Assembly: GCF_000765145.1 (NCBI RefSeq)
Contig: NZ_JMGA01000020.1
Span: 181,721-245,720 of the forward strand
From: Desulfosporosinus sp. HMP52
Lineage (GTDB): Bacteria > Bacillota > Desulfitobacteriia > Desulfitobacteriales > Desulfitobacteriaceae
Reading direction: 5' to 3'
DNA length: 64,000 nucleotides
Below, piece by piece: positions 45,963 to 55,161 of the stretch (positions are counted from its first letter, which is position 1; each line of letters begins with the position of its first letter). The position numbers were made by a program, and so were the translations under genes. The notes beneath the pieces are model-generated. The model was not told the DNA's origin, ran no database searches, and saw only the letters and a list, made by a program, of their open reading frames with translations.

Positions 45963-48116
45963 CTAGCGCAATATATAAGAGTTTCCTCCTATTGCCTTTA
46001 CTTCTTTCTTGATCTGAGCGGCCCTTTCAGAAACGAGTAAGGGTGTCCAGCTATGGTCTGGATTTATGATGAGACCAGCTAACGCAACACTTAAATATTC
46101 TGATCCAGTCATCAGCAGGCAAGATTGTTCAAATTGATGGAGGATTTCTTTTGCTAACTGTTCCAGACCTGAAGGTGAAGAGATAACAATAAAGTCATCG
46201 CCGCCGATATGACCGATAAAGGAATCCTCGGCAAGATTTTGAGATGCATTAACCAAAACCTCACTTAATACTTTGATAGCTACATCACCTTGCTGAAAGC
46301 CATACTTATCGTTGTAATATTTAAATTTATTAAGATCTACATAAATTAAGCCAAAAGTCGACTTGCGATCTAAGTGTTGCCTAATTTCCTGATCGATAAG
46401 AAGATTACCGGGTAATCCGGTTAAAGGGTTAGCTCCTTTGGCAATTTGAATTTGTCGCTCGGCCATTGTTTTAATTAAATTGGCTACTGAGACCATACCT
46501 ACTGGCTTACGTTGATTAGCAACAATGATCCCGTCATATAGCTGTGAACCTGAACGTTGCATAGCTAGACTAGACACCACTTCTAAGGGAGTGGTGTCTT
46601 CTACAATTAAAGGATTGGTATCCATCAGAATTGTTACAGTTCGTTCTAAATAAAGTGTAACACCGTAACGAGTACCCAAAGCAGCAAATAGCCTATCCCG
46701 CTGCATGACGCCAACTAAACGAGAGTCTTCAATAATTCCTACTAACCAGAGATGAGGATGTTCACGAAAATAGGCTTCAACTTCCTTGACCAGGGTATGG
46801 ACAGTGAAGAGAGGTAAGGGTTCGACCATGGAAAGGATTGAGCTTTGTTCGATAGATTTATGACGAAGTGTGGGACTTAATATTTCTTTAAGAGGATTGA
46901 GGATAGGTCGTTCAAAGCTAGGCTTTGCTATGTAGAATCCTTGTATGTAATCCACCCCTAATTGAACAACCGTACGCATTTCTTCTTCAGTTTCTACGCC
47001 TTCGGCGATGATGCGGCATCCAATACGCTTGGAAAAAGTTACAAATGTCTCCAATAAGGCCCATTTAATCGGATCGGCATTTACACCTTTGATCAAAGAG
47101 CGGTCAATTTTAAGATAATCAGGGTGAAGTTCTGCGACAGATTGCAATGAAGAGTAGCCTGCACCCACATCATCGAGAGCAATTAAATATCCTTGATTTC
47201 TATAATGGTCTAAGGCATCCCGAAAGGTAGAATAGTCATCGATGGAACTTCTCTCGGTAATTTCCAAAACAACGTTCGAAGGAGTCAAACCCTTTTCATT
47301 CAGTAACTTTCTTGTGTTTCCCGAGCCGAATTCCGGATCAATTAGTACGAGAGGGTTGATGTTGAGAAAGAGACGTTCTTTATTCTGAGAAACCTGGGGG
47401 AAGGATGAAATGGCTTGGCGGCGGCAAAGTGTTTCGATGGGATAGAGGAGACCGATCTTTTCTGCAAAAGGGAAGAGGTCGGCAATATTGTTGAAGCAAG
47501 TAGAGTTGGGAATACGGGCTAGAGCTTCAAATCCAAAGACTTCTCCACTTCGTGCATCAATGATAGGTTGAAATGCTGCCTTCAAGTGTTTGCCCGGATC
47601 TTCAATTAAATAGGCAATTTCTTGACGACGGGCAAAAAAATTTGGATCAGGCTCTGATTTATTAAGCAAAAAAGCTTCTTTGACGGCAGCATAAAGTAAA
47701 TAATCGGGACTACGAGTAGGTTCGTTGCTGCACTGAGCGAGTCCGGAACGAAGACTAATTTTTTCATTAACTAATTTCCGAATTCGATGGTTGAACCTTG
47801 CTTCCAGCGGAGTTATCCATTTTTCTATAACCTCTGTAATATTCCAGGTAATGTTCTTGCCAGGTACGAAATAAACGACAAAATCATCCCCACCACGAGA
47901 TTCAAAATGAGAAAACAGGTAAAGGTTACGTTGCTGTTTAATCGTTTTATTAATTTCACGCTCAATTTCGTCGAGGATTTGTCTGCAGATTTTATAGCCG
48001 TAGCGAAATTCCACCTCCTGAAATTTAACAATATCCAGGTATAAGACCCAGATCGTTTTGTCTTCTCTTAAAAGACGGCATAGTTTTCGTTGGCTCATAT
48101 CTACCGACTTAAACAT
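45963..48116 (-). CDS. cyclic-di-GMP protein: GGDEF-EAL-CBS-GGDEF
   Basis: A 717-residue cytoplasmic protein. N-terminal GGDEF-like domain (about 1-150, GGDDF signature), EAL phosphodiesterase domain (about 170-410: [55 protein letters not shown]), a CBS pair (about 430-555), then a C-terminal GGDEF domain (about 560-717, GGDDF). The EAL residues look complete. Having cyclase-like domains on both sides is uncommon. Net activity cannot be told from sequence. ATG 48116 behind AAAGGAG on the reverse strand; first gene of the unit with the receptor gene. Confidence 0.9.
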   Translation of the reverse strand: MFKSVDMSQRKLCRLLREDKTIWVLYLDIVKFQEVEFRYGYKICRQILDEIEREINKTIKQQRNLYLFSHFESRGGDDFVVYFVPGKNITWNITEVIEKWITPLEARFNHRIRKLVNEKISLRSGLAQCSNEPTRSPDYLLYAAVKEAFLLNKSEPDPNFFARRQEIAYLIEDPGKHLKAAFQPIIDARSGEVFGFEALARIPNSTCFNNIADLFPFAEKIGLLYPIETLCRRQAISSFPQVSQNKERLFLNINPLVLIDPEFGSGNTRKLLNEKGLTPSNVVLEITERSSIDDYSTFRDALDHYRNQGYLIALDDVGAGYSSLQSVAELHPDYLKIDRSLIKGVNADPIKWALLETFVTFSKRIGCRIIAEGVETEEEMRTVVQLGVDYIQGFYIAKPSFERPILNPLKEILSPTLRHKSIEQSSILSMVEPLPLFTVHTLVKEVEAYFREHPHLWLVGIIEDSRLVGVMQRDRLFAALGTRYGVTLYLERTVTILMDTNPLIVEDTTPLEVVSSLAMQRSGSQLYDGIIVANQRKPVGMVSVANLIKTMAERQIQIAKGANPLTGLPGNLLIDQEIRQHLDRKSTFGLIYVDLNKFKYYNDKYGFQQGDVAIKVLSEVLVNASQNLAEDSFIGHIGGDDFIVISSPSGLEQLAKEILHQFEQSCLLMTGSEYLSVALAGLIINPDHSWTPLLVSERAAQIKKEVKAIGGNSYILR

Positions 48117-48494
48117 TAGAAAACTCCTTTTTATTCAAACACTATTGCTTTATATGAGCATGATTTGTAAATATCCTTACTAAATAATAAGGTCTTATTG
48201 TAAAGGTTTGATGAACTGAATATTAATTTAGTGTTAAATATATCCTCTATATGCATTCTTATCTAGTTTATGATTAGTTCAAGAGTAACTATTTCTGGTT
48301 TTTATCTTATTCTGGCAAGATCCTCAGTAGTATCTTGAGGAAATAACTCAAATTTAACAAATCCTATGGAATTTTAACCAAGGAATAATATATTCTTTAC
48401 ACTCATGACGTAAAATTGATCTCAGGTTAGAAAATGAATAATTGCTTCTTTAATCTGCATTTCTACTATGAACAAGAAGGAGAGGTCATTTGAT
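48117..48494. other. divergent intergenic region
   Basis: About 375 AT-rich bases between the reverse-strand GGDEF gene and the forward phospholipase gene; it should hold both promoters. Two small overlapping palindromes (CAAGAT/ATCTTG at 48316-48337 and TCCTCA/TGAGGA at 48321-48341) could be alternative hairpins or an operator. No cyclic-di-GMP riboswitch motif is recognised. Confidence 0.4.
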
Positions 48495-49223
48495 ATGTAT
48501 GAACGGATTATTGGTCAAACACTTAGCAAAATGACTAAAATACTACTTGCTCCAACAATTCCCTTGCAATATTTTCTGGACTCCCCTGGTGTAACCCATG
48601 TACATTGTTTGGAAGCAGCCTACAGTGTATTGAAGTCTGATGGTAAAGAATTGACGGCAAGTTTATTTGAACTCTATCACACTGAGCTTACCGGGGGGTT
48701 GTATTGGGCGGATCGCGGGTGGAAAAATATTAATCATTTTTACAGTCATCCAAACAAGCAAGGAATCTCTGGTTGGCCTGATGCGACTGCGGAGTGCCAA
48801 TACTATTTCAATAAAGCCATTAGCTTTTTGCCTAGAGACATTGCCAAGGGAATGTTCTTTTTTGGCGCAGCCCTACACCTAGTGCAGGACATGTGCGTTC
48901 CTCATCATTCGCTTGGGATACTTTTTGACGGACATAAAGAATTTGAAACATGGGCCTCTGAAAACTGGAGCAGGTTTCCTGCCGAGTGTGGCATGTATCG
49001 GCCCTTTTCTCACCCCGCGCAATGGATTGACTACAACGCTCAACAATCACGCCCCTTGTTCAGTTTGGTTTCCCAAAAGGAATGGTGTTCAGAAGAAAGC
49101 TACGAGAAAGCTGCTAAAGTGCTAATCCCTTTGACAATTTCCACCACTGCGGGATTTTTAGAGTTTGCTGTCAAGTTATTCGATGACAGACGATTACGAA
49201 ATGATGATCGAGATCATTGTTGA
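48495..49223 (+). CDS. zinc-dependent phospholipase C family protein
   Basis: A 242-residue protein of the zinc-dependent PLC fold. Likely metal ligands: H in THVHCLEAAY, ADRGWKNINHFYSH, and the core motif HLVQDMCVPHHS, which matches the H-x3-D-x3-P-x-H pattern of PLC-type zinc sites, with a following E-F-E-T-W. There is no signal peptide, unlike secreted clostridial PLCs, so it probably acts inside or is exported otherwise. ATG 48495 has GAAGGAGAGG nine bases upstream; an earlier in-frame ATG (48468) precedes that site. The next gene is a lipid glycosyltransferase. Confidence 0.85.
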   Translation: MYERIIGQTLSKMTKILLAPTIPLQYFLDSPGVTHVHCLEAAYSVLKSDGKELTASLFELYHTELTGGLYWADRGWKNINHFYSHPNKQGISGWPDATAECQYYFNKAISFLPRDIAKGMFFFGAALHLVQDMCVPHHSLGILFDGHKEFETWASENWSRFPAECGMYRPFSHPAQWIDYNAQQSRPLFSLVSQKEWCSEESYEKAAKVLIPLTISTTAGFLEFAVKLFDDRRLRNDDRDHC

Positions 49224-49286
49224 GATCAGAATTAACCGGTTTTTATTATAAGAAAGCAAGAGTAATTATTGAAGGTGGGATAAATT

Positions 49287-50438
49287 GTGAAGCAGTCGAG
49301 AATCCTGATATTTTCTGCTGGATTTGGCAATGGTCATTACCGAGCTGCAGAAGCAGTCATTGAAGAGATACTTATTAAGGAACCTGAAGCCATCATTAAC
49401 CATCTGGATTTTGGAGATTTTCTTAGTAAACGGTTTAATAGCATGGCCAAAAACCTTTATATGGAGATGATTAAACACACCCCAAAACTCTGGGGAAAGT
49501 TCTATTACAAAACTTCTCAATTTAAGCCTGATTCGCTAGCTCAACGGTTCTTAAACCAGTTAGGACGAAAAGAATTTCTTAGATATATTCAGTCATTTGC
49601 TCCGGATCTGATTGTTTGCACATATCCGACGGTTTCTTCGATATTAGCTCAACTCAGAATCGAACAAATTCTGAATATACCATTGATCACAATCATTACG
49701 GATTATACAGTGCACAGTCACTGGGTACACCTGGGTGTGGATGGGTATGTGGCAGCTTGTGATGAAGTTAAGGAGAATCTGATAGCTTGGGGAATAAAAC
49801 CGGAGAAAATTTTTACAACTGGGATTCCGATTAGTCCAAAGTTTAATTTAGATAAAGATAAGGACACCATTATTAAAAAACTTGGTCTGAATCCGAAGTT
49901 GCCCATATTTTTACTAATGGGAGGAGCCTATGAAGAGGCCAAAGGAATAAAGAGGATTTGCGAAAATCTGGCAAATTCTCATGTTTCTGTTCAGACCATT
50001 ATTGTATGCGGCAAAAATAAGCAACTCTTTCATGCCTTAGAAGAGTTGGTTGAACACTCTCGTAATCCTATTCTTAGGATGGCCTACGTTCATAATGTGG
50101 AAGATCTAATGTCAATTGCATCCTTAATCATTACGAAAGCTGGAGGACTGACAGTTACCGAGGCCCTTAGCAAAAACTTGCCACTCTTAATTTACAGAGC
50201 ACTACCGGGTCAGGAGGAAGCAAATGCCGATTTTGTTCAGCGTCTAGGAGCTGGAAATGTAGCTAATAGTGAAAAAGATCTGCATCAGCTCATCGAGTAC
50301 TACTTAAAAAATCCTAAGGAAGTTAATAAGATGCGAGAAAAGGCAGCAATAGCATTAACAGGCCGATCTACGGAAGGGACTGTTAATGCTATGTTTAAAT
50401 TAATCCGAAGTACCCGCAAGAAGAGGATGATTTCTTAA
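49287..50438 (+). CDS. MGDG synthase/UgtP-like glycolipid glycosyltransferase
   Basis: A 383-residue GT28-type enzyme. N-terminal ILIFSAGFGNGHYRAAEAV is the acceptor-side glycine loop, followed by YTVHSHWVHLGVDGYVAAC and GIPISPKF. The donor-side part has LLMGGAYEEAKG, VCGKN, GGLTVTEAL and GQEEANADF, as in MurG-like and diacylglycerol glycosyltransferases. It likely adds a sugar to diacylglycerol in the membrane. GTG 49287 behind GAAGGTGGG. Next to a phospholipase gene that could provide diacylglycerol (inference). Confidence 0.87.
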   Translation: MKQSRILIFSAGFGNGHYRAAEAVIEEILIKEPEAIINHLDFGDFLSKRFNSMAKNLYMEMIKHTPKLWGKFYYKTSQFKPDSLAQRFLNQLGRKEFLRYIQSFAPDLIVCTYPTVSSILAQLRIEQILNIPLITIITDYTVHSHWVHLGVDGYVAACDEVKENLIAWGIKPEKIFTTGIPISPKFNLDKDKDTIIKKLGLNPKLPIFLLMGGAYEEAKGIKRICENLANSHVSVQTIIVCGKNKQLFHALEELVEHSRNPILRMAYVHNVEDLMSIASLIITKAGGLTVTEALSKNLPLLIYRALPGQEEANADFVQRLGAGNVANSEKDLHQLIEYYLKNPKEVNKMREKAAIALTGRSTEGTVNAMFKLIRSTRKKRMIS

Positions 50439-50480
50439 AAAGTCAACTGTTTACCAAAAGAGGAGAATATTTAACGGGAA

Positions 50481-50524
50481 CTTTACTTTCAGTTCATTAA
50501 GACTTTACATTTGTCAATTATGAT
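50481..50524 (+). promoter_or_regulatory. Pho-box promoter of phoP-like gene
   Basis: CTTTAC at 50481-50486 repeats at 50503-50508, exactly 22 bases on, with a related half-repeat GTTCATTAAGA between (11-base period). TTTACA (50504-50509) is followed after nine bases by TATGAT (50519-50524), a -10 box. The same geometry occurs before pstS and pstC. Confidence 0.75.
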
Positions 50525-50588
50525 TAGAGTATCGAAAACAACGTTTCGAACCGAGTAAAGGGGGGACCTTATTGAGGGGAGTTTTCTT

Positions 50589-51281
50589 ATGGCCAGTATT
50601 CTAGTCATTGAAGACGATAGGCAAATTCAAGAAGTCATTAAAACCAGCTTAGAAATTGAAGGGTTTACAGTATTTAATTCCGCTGATGGTGAACTGGGCA
50701 TCGAATTTGCCAGAAGTAACCGACCAGAACTTATTATTCTTGATTTAGCTCTTCCATTGATAAGTGGATTTGATGTCATTAAAACCCTGCGTTCCTTAGA
50801 AGATACCCATGCTATTCCAATAATAATGTTGAGTGTAAATGATGATATTACAGACAAGATAATCGGACTTGAGCTAGGGGCGGATGATTACTTAACAAAA
50901 CCCTTTAGTCCTCGAGAATTGTTGGCCAGGATTAAAGCCAGACTCAGAGAAGTTCAACGTAAAGCTGATCCCCAAGAAAGCCTGTTGAGGTGGGGAGAAC
51001 TTGAGATTAGGAAAGAAAATTATTCTGTAAGATTATCTGAACAGCCTTTGAACTTAACAGTGAAAGAATTTGAATTACTTGTTCTCTTCGTGTCAAATCC
51101 CTACCAAGTCTTTAGTCGAGAATATTTAATTCAAAAGGTCTGGGGCAACCTTTCCGGCTCCGGAACCAGAGCACTAGATGTGCATATCAGTCACCTCAGA
51201 AATAAATTAAAGGCCTTAGGACCGGTTCTTGATTCGGTACGTGGAGTTGGGTATACCTTCACACACCGACGTAAGCACTGA
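50589..51281 (+). CDS. phoP: PhoB/PhoP-type response regulator
   Basis: A 230-residue OmpR-class regulator. Receiver acid pair D9/D10, phospho-acceptor D52 (ILDLALPL), Thr/Ser switch, and Lys in YLTKPF. The C-terminal winged helix has LTVKEFELLVLFVSNP, VFSREYLIQKVWG and RALDVHISHLRNKL. It should bind the Pho boxes in front of itself, pstS and pstC. ATG 50589 follows a GGGGAGTTTTC stretch; the ribosome site AGGGGAG is ten bases off. No phoR kinase gene is beside it, so the partner kinase is elsewhere. Confidence 0.88.
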   Translation: MASILVIEDDRQIQEVIKTSLEIEGFTVFNSADGELGIEFARSNRPELIILDLALPLISGFDVIKTLRSLEDTHAIPIIMLSVNDDITDKIIGLELGADDYLTKPFSPRELLARIKARLREVQRKADPQESLLRWGELEIRKENYSVRLSEQPLNLTVKEFELLVLFVSNPYQVFSREYLIQKVWGNLSGSGTRALDVHISHLRNKLKALGPVLDSVRGVGYTFTHRRKH

Positions 51282-51295
51282 ATTTTTAACTCAAA

Positions 51296-51339
51296 CTTTA
51301 CATTGATTTCATTAACACTTTACAATCGTCCATTATAAT
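51296..51339 (+). promoter_or_regulatory. Pho-box promoter of pstS
   Basis: CTTTAC at 51296-51301 and again at 51318-51323 (22 bases), with a middle repeat TTTCATTAACA and a fourth TTAAC unit upstream near 51285. TTTACA (51319-51324), nine bases, then TATAAT (51334-51339). The perfect -10 lacks a normal -35 at 17 bases, as expected for an activator-dependent promoter. Confidence 0.8.
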
Positions 51340-51377
51340 CATCTTGTATCTTGAGTAAATTAAGGGAGGAACTTAAA

Positions 51378-52256
51378 TTGTTTAAATCTAAATCGAAAAT
51401 TGCCCTTGTAAGTACTACTCTAATTGCCATGCTTGCTTTAGTAGGATGTGGACAGACTGCTGCACCATCGACAACAACTCCAGCACCATCTACCAACACA
51501 ACCTCAATTGACAAGAAAACCATATCTGCTGCAGGCTCAACTGCTCTTCAACCACTCGTTAAGTTGGCAGCCGATGATTTTATGGCTAAAAATGCTGGGG
51601 TGCAAGTGAACCTTAGCGGCGGTGGTTCTATGACAGGTTTAAACAATGTAGCTAGCGGATCCATTGAGATCGGGAACTCTGACGTTGTCAGCCCAGATGA
51701 GCTTAAAAGCGCAGGATTAGTTGATCACCAAGTATGTGTAGCTCCCTTCTTATTAATTGTTAATAAGGATGTCAGCGTTGATAGTTTAACGAAAGAACAA
51801 GCGGCAGATATTTTCACTGGTAAAGTCACTAACTGGAAAGACGTCGGCGGTAAAGATGCTAAAATCTCTATCATTGGCCGAGCTGCATCTTCCGGAACTC
51901 GTTTAAATATTGAAAAGATTGTAATGGATGGCAAAAAGATGACCGATGCGGCCGCCGCTCAAGATTCAACGGGTAATTTACTCACAGGTGTTGCTCAAAC
52001 TCCTGGTGCAATTGGGTACATTGATGCTGCCTACTTGAAAGACACAGTTAAGGCTTTGAAGTTTAATGGTGTAGCATACAGCCCGGAAACTGTCATTAAC
52101 GGCCAGTACCCAATCTACTCTTATGAGCATATGTACACTAAAGGTGAACCTACCGGAACCGTCAAACTTTTCCTAGATTACATTCTGAGCACAGAATTCC
52201 AAGAAAAGAATGTTGAGAAAGCAGGATTTATACCAGTTAGTAAAATGAAAAAATAA
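51378..52256 (+). CDS. pstS: phosphate ABC transporter substrate-binding lipoprotein
   Basis: A 292-residue PstS. Signal peptide with lipobox LVGC, Cys 24 being the lipidated residue, then a Thr/Pro/Ser linker and the PBP-like fold. Phosphate-binding elements: AAGSTALQPL, SGGGSMTGLNNV, IGNSDVV, and GRAASSGTR. TTG 51378 lies eight bases from GGGAGG; an in-frame TTG 51351 lies before that site. It is followed by a strong hairpin (52307) separating it from pstC, which would allow more PstS than channel protein. Confidence 0.95.
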   Translation: MFKSKSKIALVSTTLIAMLALVGCGQTAAPSTTTPAPSTNTTSIDKKTISAAGSTALQPLVKLAADDFMAKNAGVQVNLSGGGSMTGLNNVASGSIEIGNSDVVSPDELKSAGLVDHQVCVAPFLLIVNKDVSVDSLTKEQAADIFTGKVTNWKDVGGKDAKISIIGRAASSGTRLNIEKIVMDGKKMTDAAAAQDSTGNLLTGVAQTPGAIGYIDAAYLKDTVKALKFNGVAYSPETVINGQYPIYSYEHMYTKGEPTGTVKLFLDYILSTEFQEKNVEKAGFIPVSKMKK

Positions 52257-52306
52257 GCTAAGATCTAATATGATTACTAACTGAATCTAACAATAGATCA
52301 AGCAAT

Positions 52307-52343
52307 AAAAATTAGGAGCAAGACATTTCTTGCTCCTAATTTT
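52307..52343 (+). terminator. terminator between pstS and pstC
   Basis: Perfect 15-base arms AAAATTAGGAGCAAG / CTTGCTCCTAATTTT with a six-base loop; the T-run forms part of the 3' arm. It lies 50 bases after pstS and before a separate Pho-box promoter of pstC. Confidence 0.9.
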
Positions 52344-52414
52344 GTGCGTCGCTCAATCCTTAGCTTAACAGGTAAGTGACCCTGGAAGTATTTTTGTTGG
52401 ATTGTTAACCTGAA

Positions 52415-52458
52415 CTTTACATTCCCTTAATTAATAGTTTACACACATGAGTTAAAAT
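52415..52458 (+). promoter_or_regulatory. Pho-box promoter of pstC
   Basis: CTTTAC at 52415-52420 and GTTTAC at 52437-52442 (22 bases), middle unit CTTAATTAATA, upstream unit GTTAACCTGAA at 52404. TTTACA (52438-52443), nine bases, then TAAAAT (52453-52458). Same layout as the phoP and pstS promoters. Confidence 0.72.
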
Positions 52459-52534
52459 TATAGCAAGGGAATTTTGAGACTTAAATATCAAAAAACCAGC
52501 GTTAAATTTAGAGAGAGATCTGGAGGTGTACAGG

Positions 52535-53419
52535 TTGCCTCAACCTACAAAGTCTTGGGTATATTACAATGACCGCTTAGCTCGTTACTTATTTATTAGC
52601 AGTGCCGTTTTAGTATCCTTAATCATCATATGTATTATTTGGTTTGTTGGGATGCAGGGTTTATCGACCTTTCGAGAAGTCAGCTTTCTAGAATTTTTCA
52701 CAAGCAGTAAATGGAGTCCGGATTCCGGTCAATACGGGGCACTGACCTTTATTGCGGGATCAATTGGCACTACTCTAATTGCCATTTTGCTTGGTGGTCC
52801 GTTAGGGCTGGCAGGAGCGGTTTTTTTAGCAGAAATTGCACCACCCTGGGTACGGGCTATTATGCGCCCTGCAACTGATTTATTTGCAGGAATCCCCTCT
52901 GTGGTCTATGGCTACGTGGGGATTACGGTGATAGTAGGTTTTACACGCAAAATCACTAACTCATCCACAGGTTATGGTATGTTGGCGGCAGGTATTGTCT
53001 TAGCTATTATGATTTTGCCAACAGTTATTAGTCTTTCGGAAGATGCCTTGCGTTCATTGCCCGGATCATATAAAGAAGCATCCCTAGCTCTAGGGGCCAC
53101 ACGCTGGCAAACTATTTGGCGTGTTCTTGTGCCGGCTGCTTCTCCTGGGATATTAACAGCCATTATTTTAGCCATGGCCAGAGCCATCGGGGAAACCATG
53201 GCGGTTCAGATGGTTATAGGTAATTCTCCAAGATTCCCAGACTCTTTAGGCAGCCCTACATCAACCTTGACGAGTAATATTGTTATGGAAATGGGCAATA
53301 CACCTTATGGATCGACTTGGAATAATGGCTTATTTATGATGGCATTTATTCTTTTAGTTATAGCCTTGATTATGATTATTCTTGTTAGAACCGCCTCGCG
53401 AAAGGGGGCAGTCCGTTGA
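52535..53419 (+). CDS. pstC: phosphate ABC transporter permease PstC
   Basis: A 294-residue permease with six membrane helices (first about 18-42). The EAA-type cytoplasmic loop SYKEASLALGATRWQTIWRVLVPAASPGI couples to PstB. FAGIPSVVYGYVG is the conserved PstC/PstA segment. TTG 52535 is eight bases from GGAGG; the in-frame GTG at 52526 overlaps that site. It overlaps pstA by TTGA, so translation is coupled. Part of pstC-pstA-pstB-phoU. Confidence 0.95.
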   Translation: MPQPTKSWVYYNDRLARYLFISSAVLVSLIIICIIWFVGMQGLSTFREVSFLEFFTSSKWSPDSGQYGALTFIAGSIGTTLIAILLGGPLGLAGAVFLAEIAPPWVRAIMRPATDLFAGIPSVVYGYVGITVIVGFTRKITNSSTGYGMLAAGIVLAIMILPTVISLSEDALRSLPGSYKEASLALGATRWQTIWRVLVPAASPGILTAIILAMARAIGETMAVQMVIGNSPRFPDSLGSPTSTLTSNIVMEMGNTPYGSTWNNGLFMMAFILLVIALIMIILVRTASRKGAVR

Positions 53420-54261
53420 AAGCACATCAAGCAAACCGATTTGCCAGTATTCTGCTTTGGATTGGTGCAGTTGCCATCCTTGCACTATTAGTTGCATTTT
53501 TAGCTCTTATTTTAGGTCGTGGTCTACCATACCTGACGGCTGAGTTCTTTAGTGGCTCAGATGGGGTCAGAGGGCAATTATTTAATTCCTTCTATATTTT
53601 ATTCCTGTCCTTAATATTTTCCCTACCCATTGGTTTAGGTGCTGGAATTTACATGGCTGAATACGCACCCCAGAATAGGTTTACTGACCTAATTCGCCTA
53701 AGTACAGAGAGTTTAGCCAGTGTACCGTCTATAGTCTTTGGTCTCTTTGGTATGATTGTCTTTGTCAATATGTTTGGGTTGGGATTCACTATCTTAGGAG
53801 GATCTGCCACTTTGGCATTACTCAATTTGCCGATCTTAGTACGGGTTACAGAAGAATCCTTGCGGGCAGTGCCCAGAAGTTATCGAGAAGCAAGTTTAGC
53901 CTTAGGGGCAACCATGTGGCAAACTTTACGCAAGGTTATTCTGCCGACAGCACTTCCTGGGCTGATTACCGGAATAACCCTAGTTGCAGGAAGAGCACTT
54001 GGGGAAACAGCAATTTTGATCTTCACAGCAGGAATGAATGTCTCCCGAATCCTCTTTGACGTTAACCCTCTAGCCGCGGGAGAGACACTGGCCGTTCATT
54101 TATTTGCGGTAAAGTCAAATCCTTTGCCAGGCACAAATTCCGACCAGATTGCAGATGGAACCGCCGCTCTGTTAATTCTCATGGTCATCGTCTTTAACCT
54201 TTGTTTATCAATACCTAGTCGTTGGCTACAATATCGACTTCAAGGGAAAAATAGGGGCTAG
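53416..54261 (+). CDS. pstA: phosphate ABC transporter permease PstA
   Basis: A 281-residue permease with six membrane helices. The coupling loop SYREASLALGATMWQTLRKVILPTALPGLITG and the segment SLASVPSIVFGLFGM mark the PstA family. Start TTG 53416 overlaps the pstC stop (TTGA), with AAAGGGGG about eight bases upstream. PstB follows after 32 bases. Sequence is intact. Confidence 0.95.
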   Translation: MKAHQANRFASILLWIGAVAILALLVAFLALILGRGLPYLTAEFFSGSDGVRGQLFNSFYILFLSLIFSLPIGLGAGIYMAEYAPQNRFTDLIRLSTESLASVPSIVFGLFGMIVFVNMFGLGFTILGGSATLALLNLPILVRVTEESLRAVPRSYREASLALGATMWQTLRKVILPTALPGLITGITLVAGRALGETAILIFTAGMNVSRILFDVNPLAAGETLAVHLFAVKSNPLPGTNSDQIADGTAALLILMVIVFNLCLSIPSRWLQYRLQGKNRG

Positions 54262-54293
54262 TACTCTGGATATAAAGATAGAGGAGAAATGAT

Positions 54294-55046
54294 ATGGATA
54301 AGATCGTGGTTAAGGAACTCGACCTTTTTTATGGGGAACAGCAGGCCTTAAATAGTATCAACATTGCAATGAAGGAGAGAAGCGTGACTGCTCTTATTGG
54401 TCCTTCCGGCTGTGGAAAGTCAACCTTTTTACGGACACTTAACCGAATGCAAGATTTGACACCGGGTGTAAAAATCATAGGTCAGGTTAAGATCGATGGT
54501 CAGGACATTTATGCAGCTGACACCGATGTGGTTTTACTTAGGAAAAAGGTAGGAATGGTATTCCAGCATCCTAATCCTTTCCCAAAATCAGTCTTTGAAA
54601 ATGTGGCCTATGGCCCACGAATTCACGGAGAAACTGACAAGAAGAAATTAAGTGAAATCGTTGAAACCAGTTTGAAAGATGCCGCTTTGTGGAACGAGGT
54701 GAAAGATCGCTTACATGAATCCGCTTTAGGACTTTCCGGTGGGCAGCAACAAAGACTTTGCATTGCACGCTTATTGGCAGTGGGGCCAGAAATTCTGCTA
54801 ATGGATGAACCGACCTCTGCCCTTGATCCAATTTCCACCATGAAAATTGAAGAATTAATAGCAGAGTTGAAAGACAAGTATACAATCATCATTGTGACCC
54901 ACAATATGCATCAAGCTTCTCGGGTATCGGACAGAACCGCCTTTTTCTTAAGCGGTGATTTAATCGAGGAAGATATAACAAGTGTACTCTTTACTCGACC
55001 GGCAAAGAAGAAAACAGAGGATTATATATCCGGACGATTTGGTTGA
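54294..55046 (+). CDS. pstB: phosphate ABC transporter ATP-binding protein PstB
   Basis: A 250-residue ABC ATPase: Walker [10 protein letters not shown] (about 37-45), Q-loop [13 protein letters not shown] (PstB-specific NPFP), signature [16 protein letters not shown], Walker [14 protein letters not shown] and switch His in [10 protein letters not shown]. It powers phosphate uptake with PstS, PstC and PstA. ATG 54294 seven bases from GAGGAG. phoU follows after 115 bases. Confidence 0.96.
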   Translation: MDKIVVKELDLFYGEQQALNSINIAMKERSVTALIGPSGCGKSTFLRTLNRMQDLTPGVKIIGQVKIDGQDIYAADTDVVLLRKKVGMVFQHPNPFPKSVFENVAYGPRIHGETDKKKLSEIVETSLKDAALWNEVKDRLHESALGLSGGQQQRLCIARLLAVGPEILLMDEPTSALDPISTMKIEELIAELKDKYTIIIVTHNMHQASRVSDRTAFFLSGDLIEEDITSVLFTRPAKKKTEDYISGRFG

Positions 55047-55161
55047 TATTTACAACTCATGTTCGGTTTTGTCTGAACGGAGTCACTGAACTTTTTAGTA
55101 CCTTAGACTATATAAAATGTTGTATAATTAGAGAAATAAAAGCAAGGGAGGAGGACTACAA

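Noticed and set aside
48117..48494. Cyclic-di-GMP riboswitch before the GGDEF gene or the phospholipase gene
   Set aside because: No GEMM-type conserved core was found on either strand; only short palindromes.
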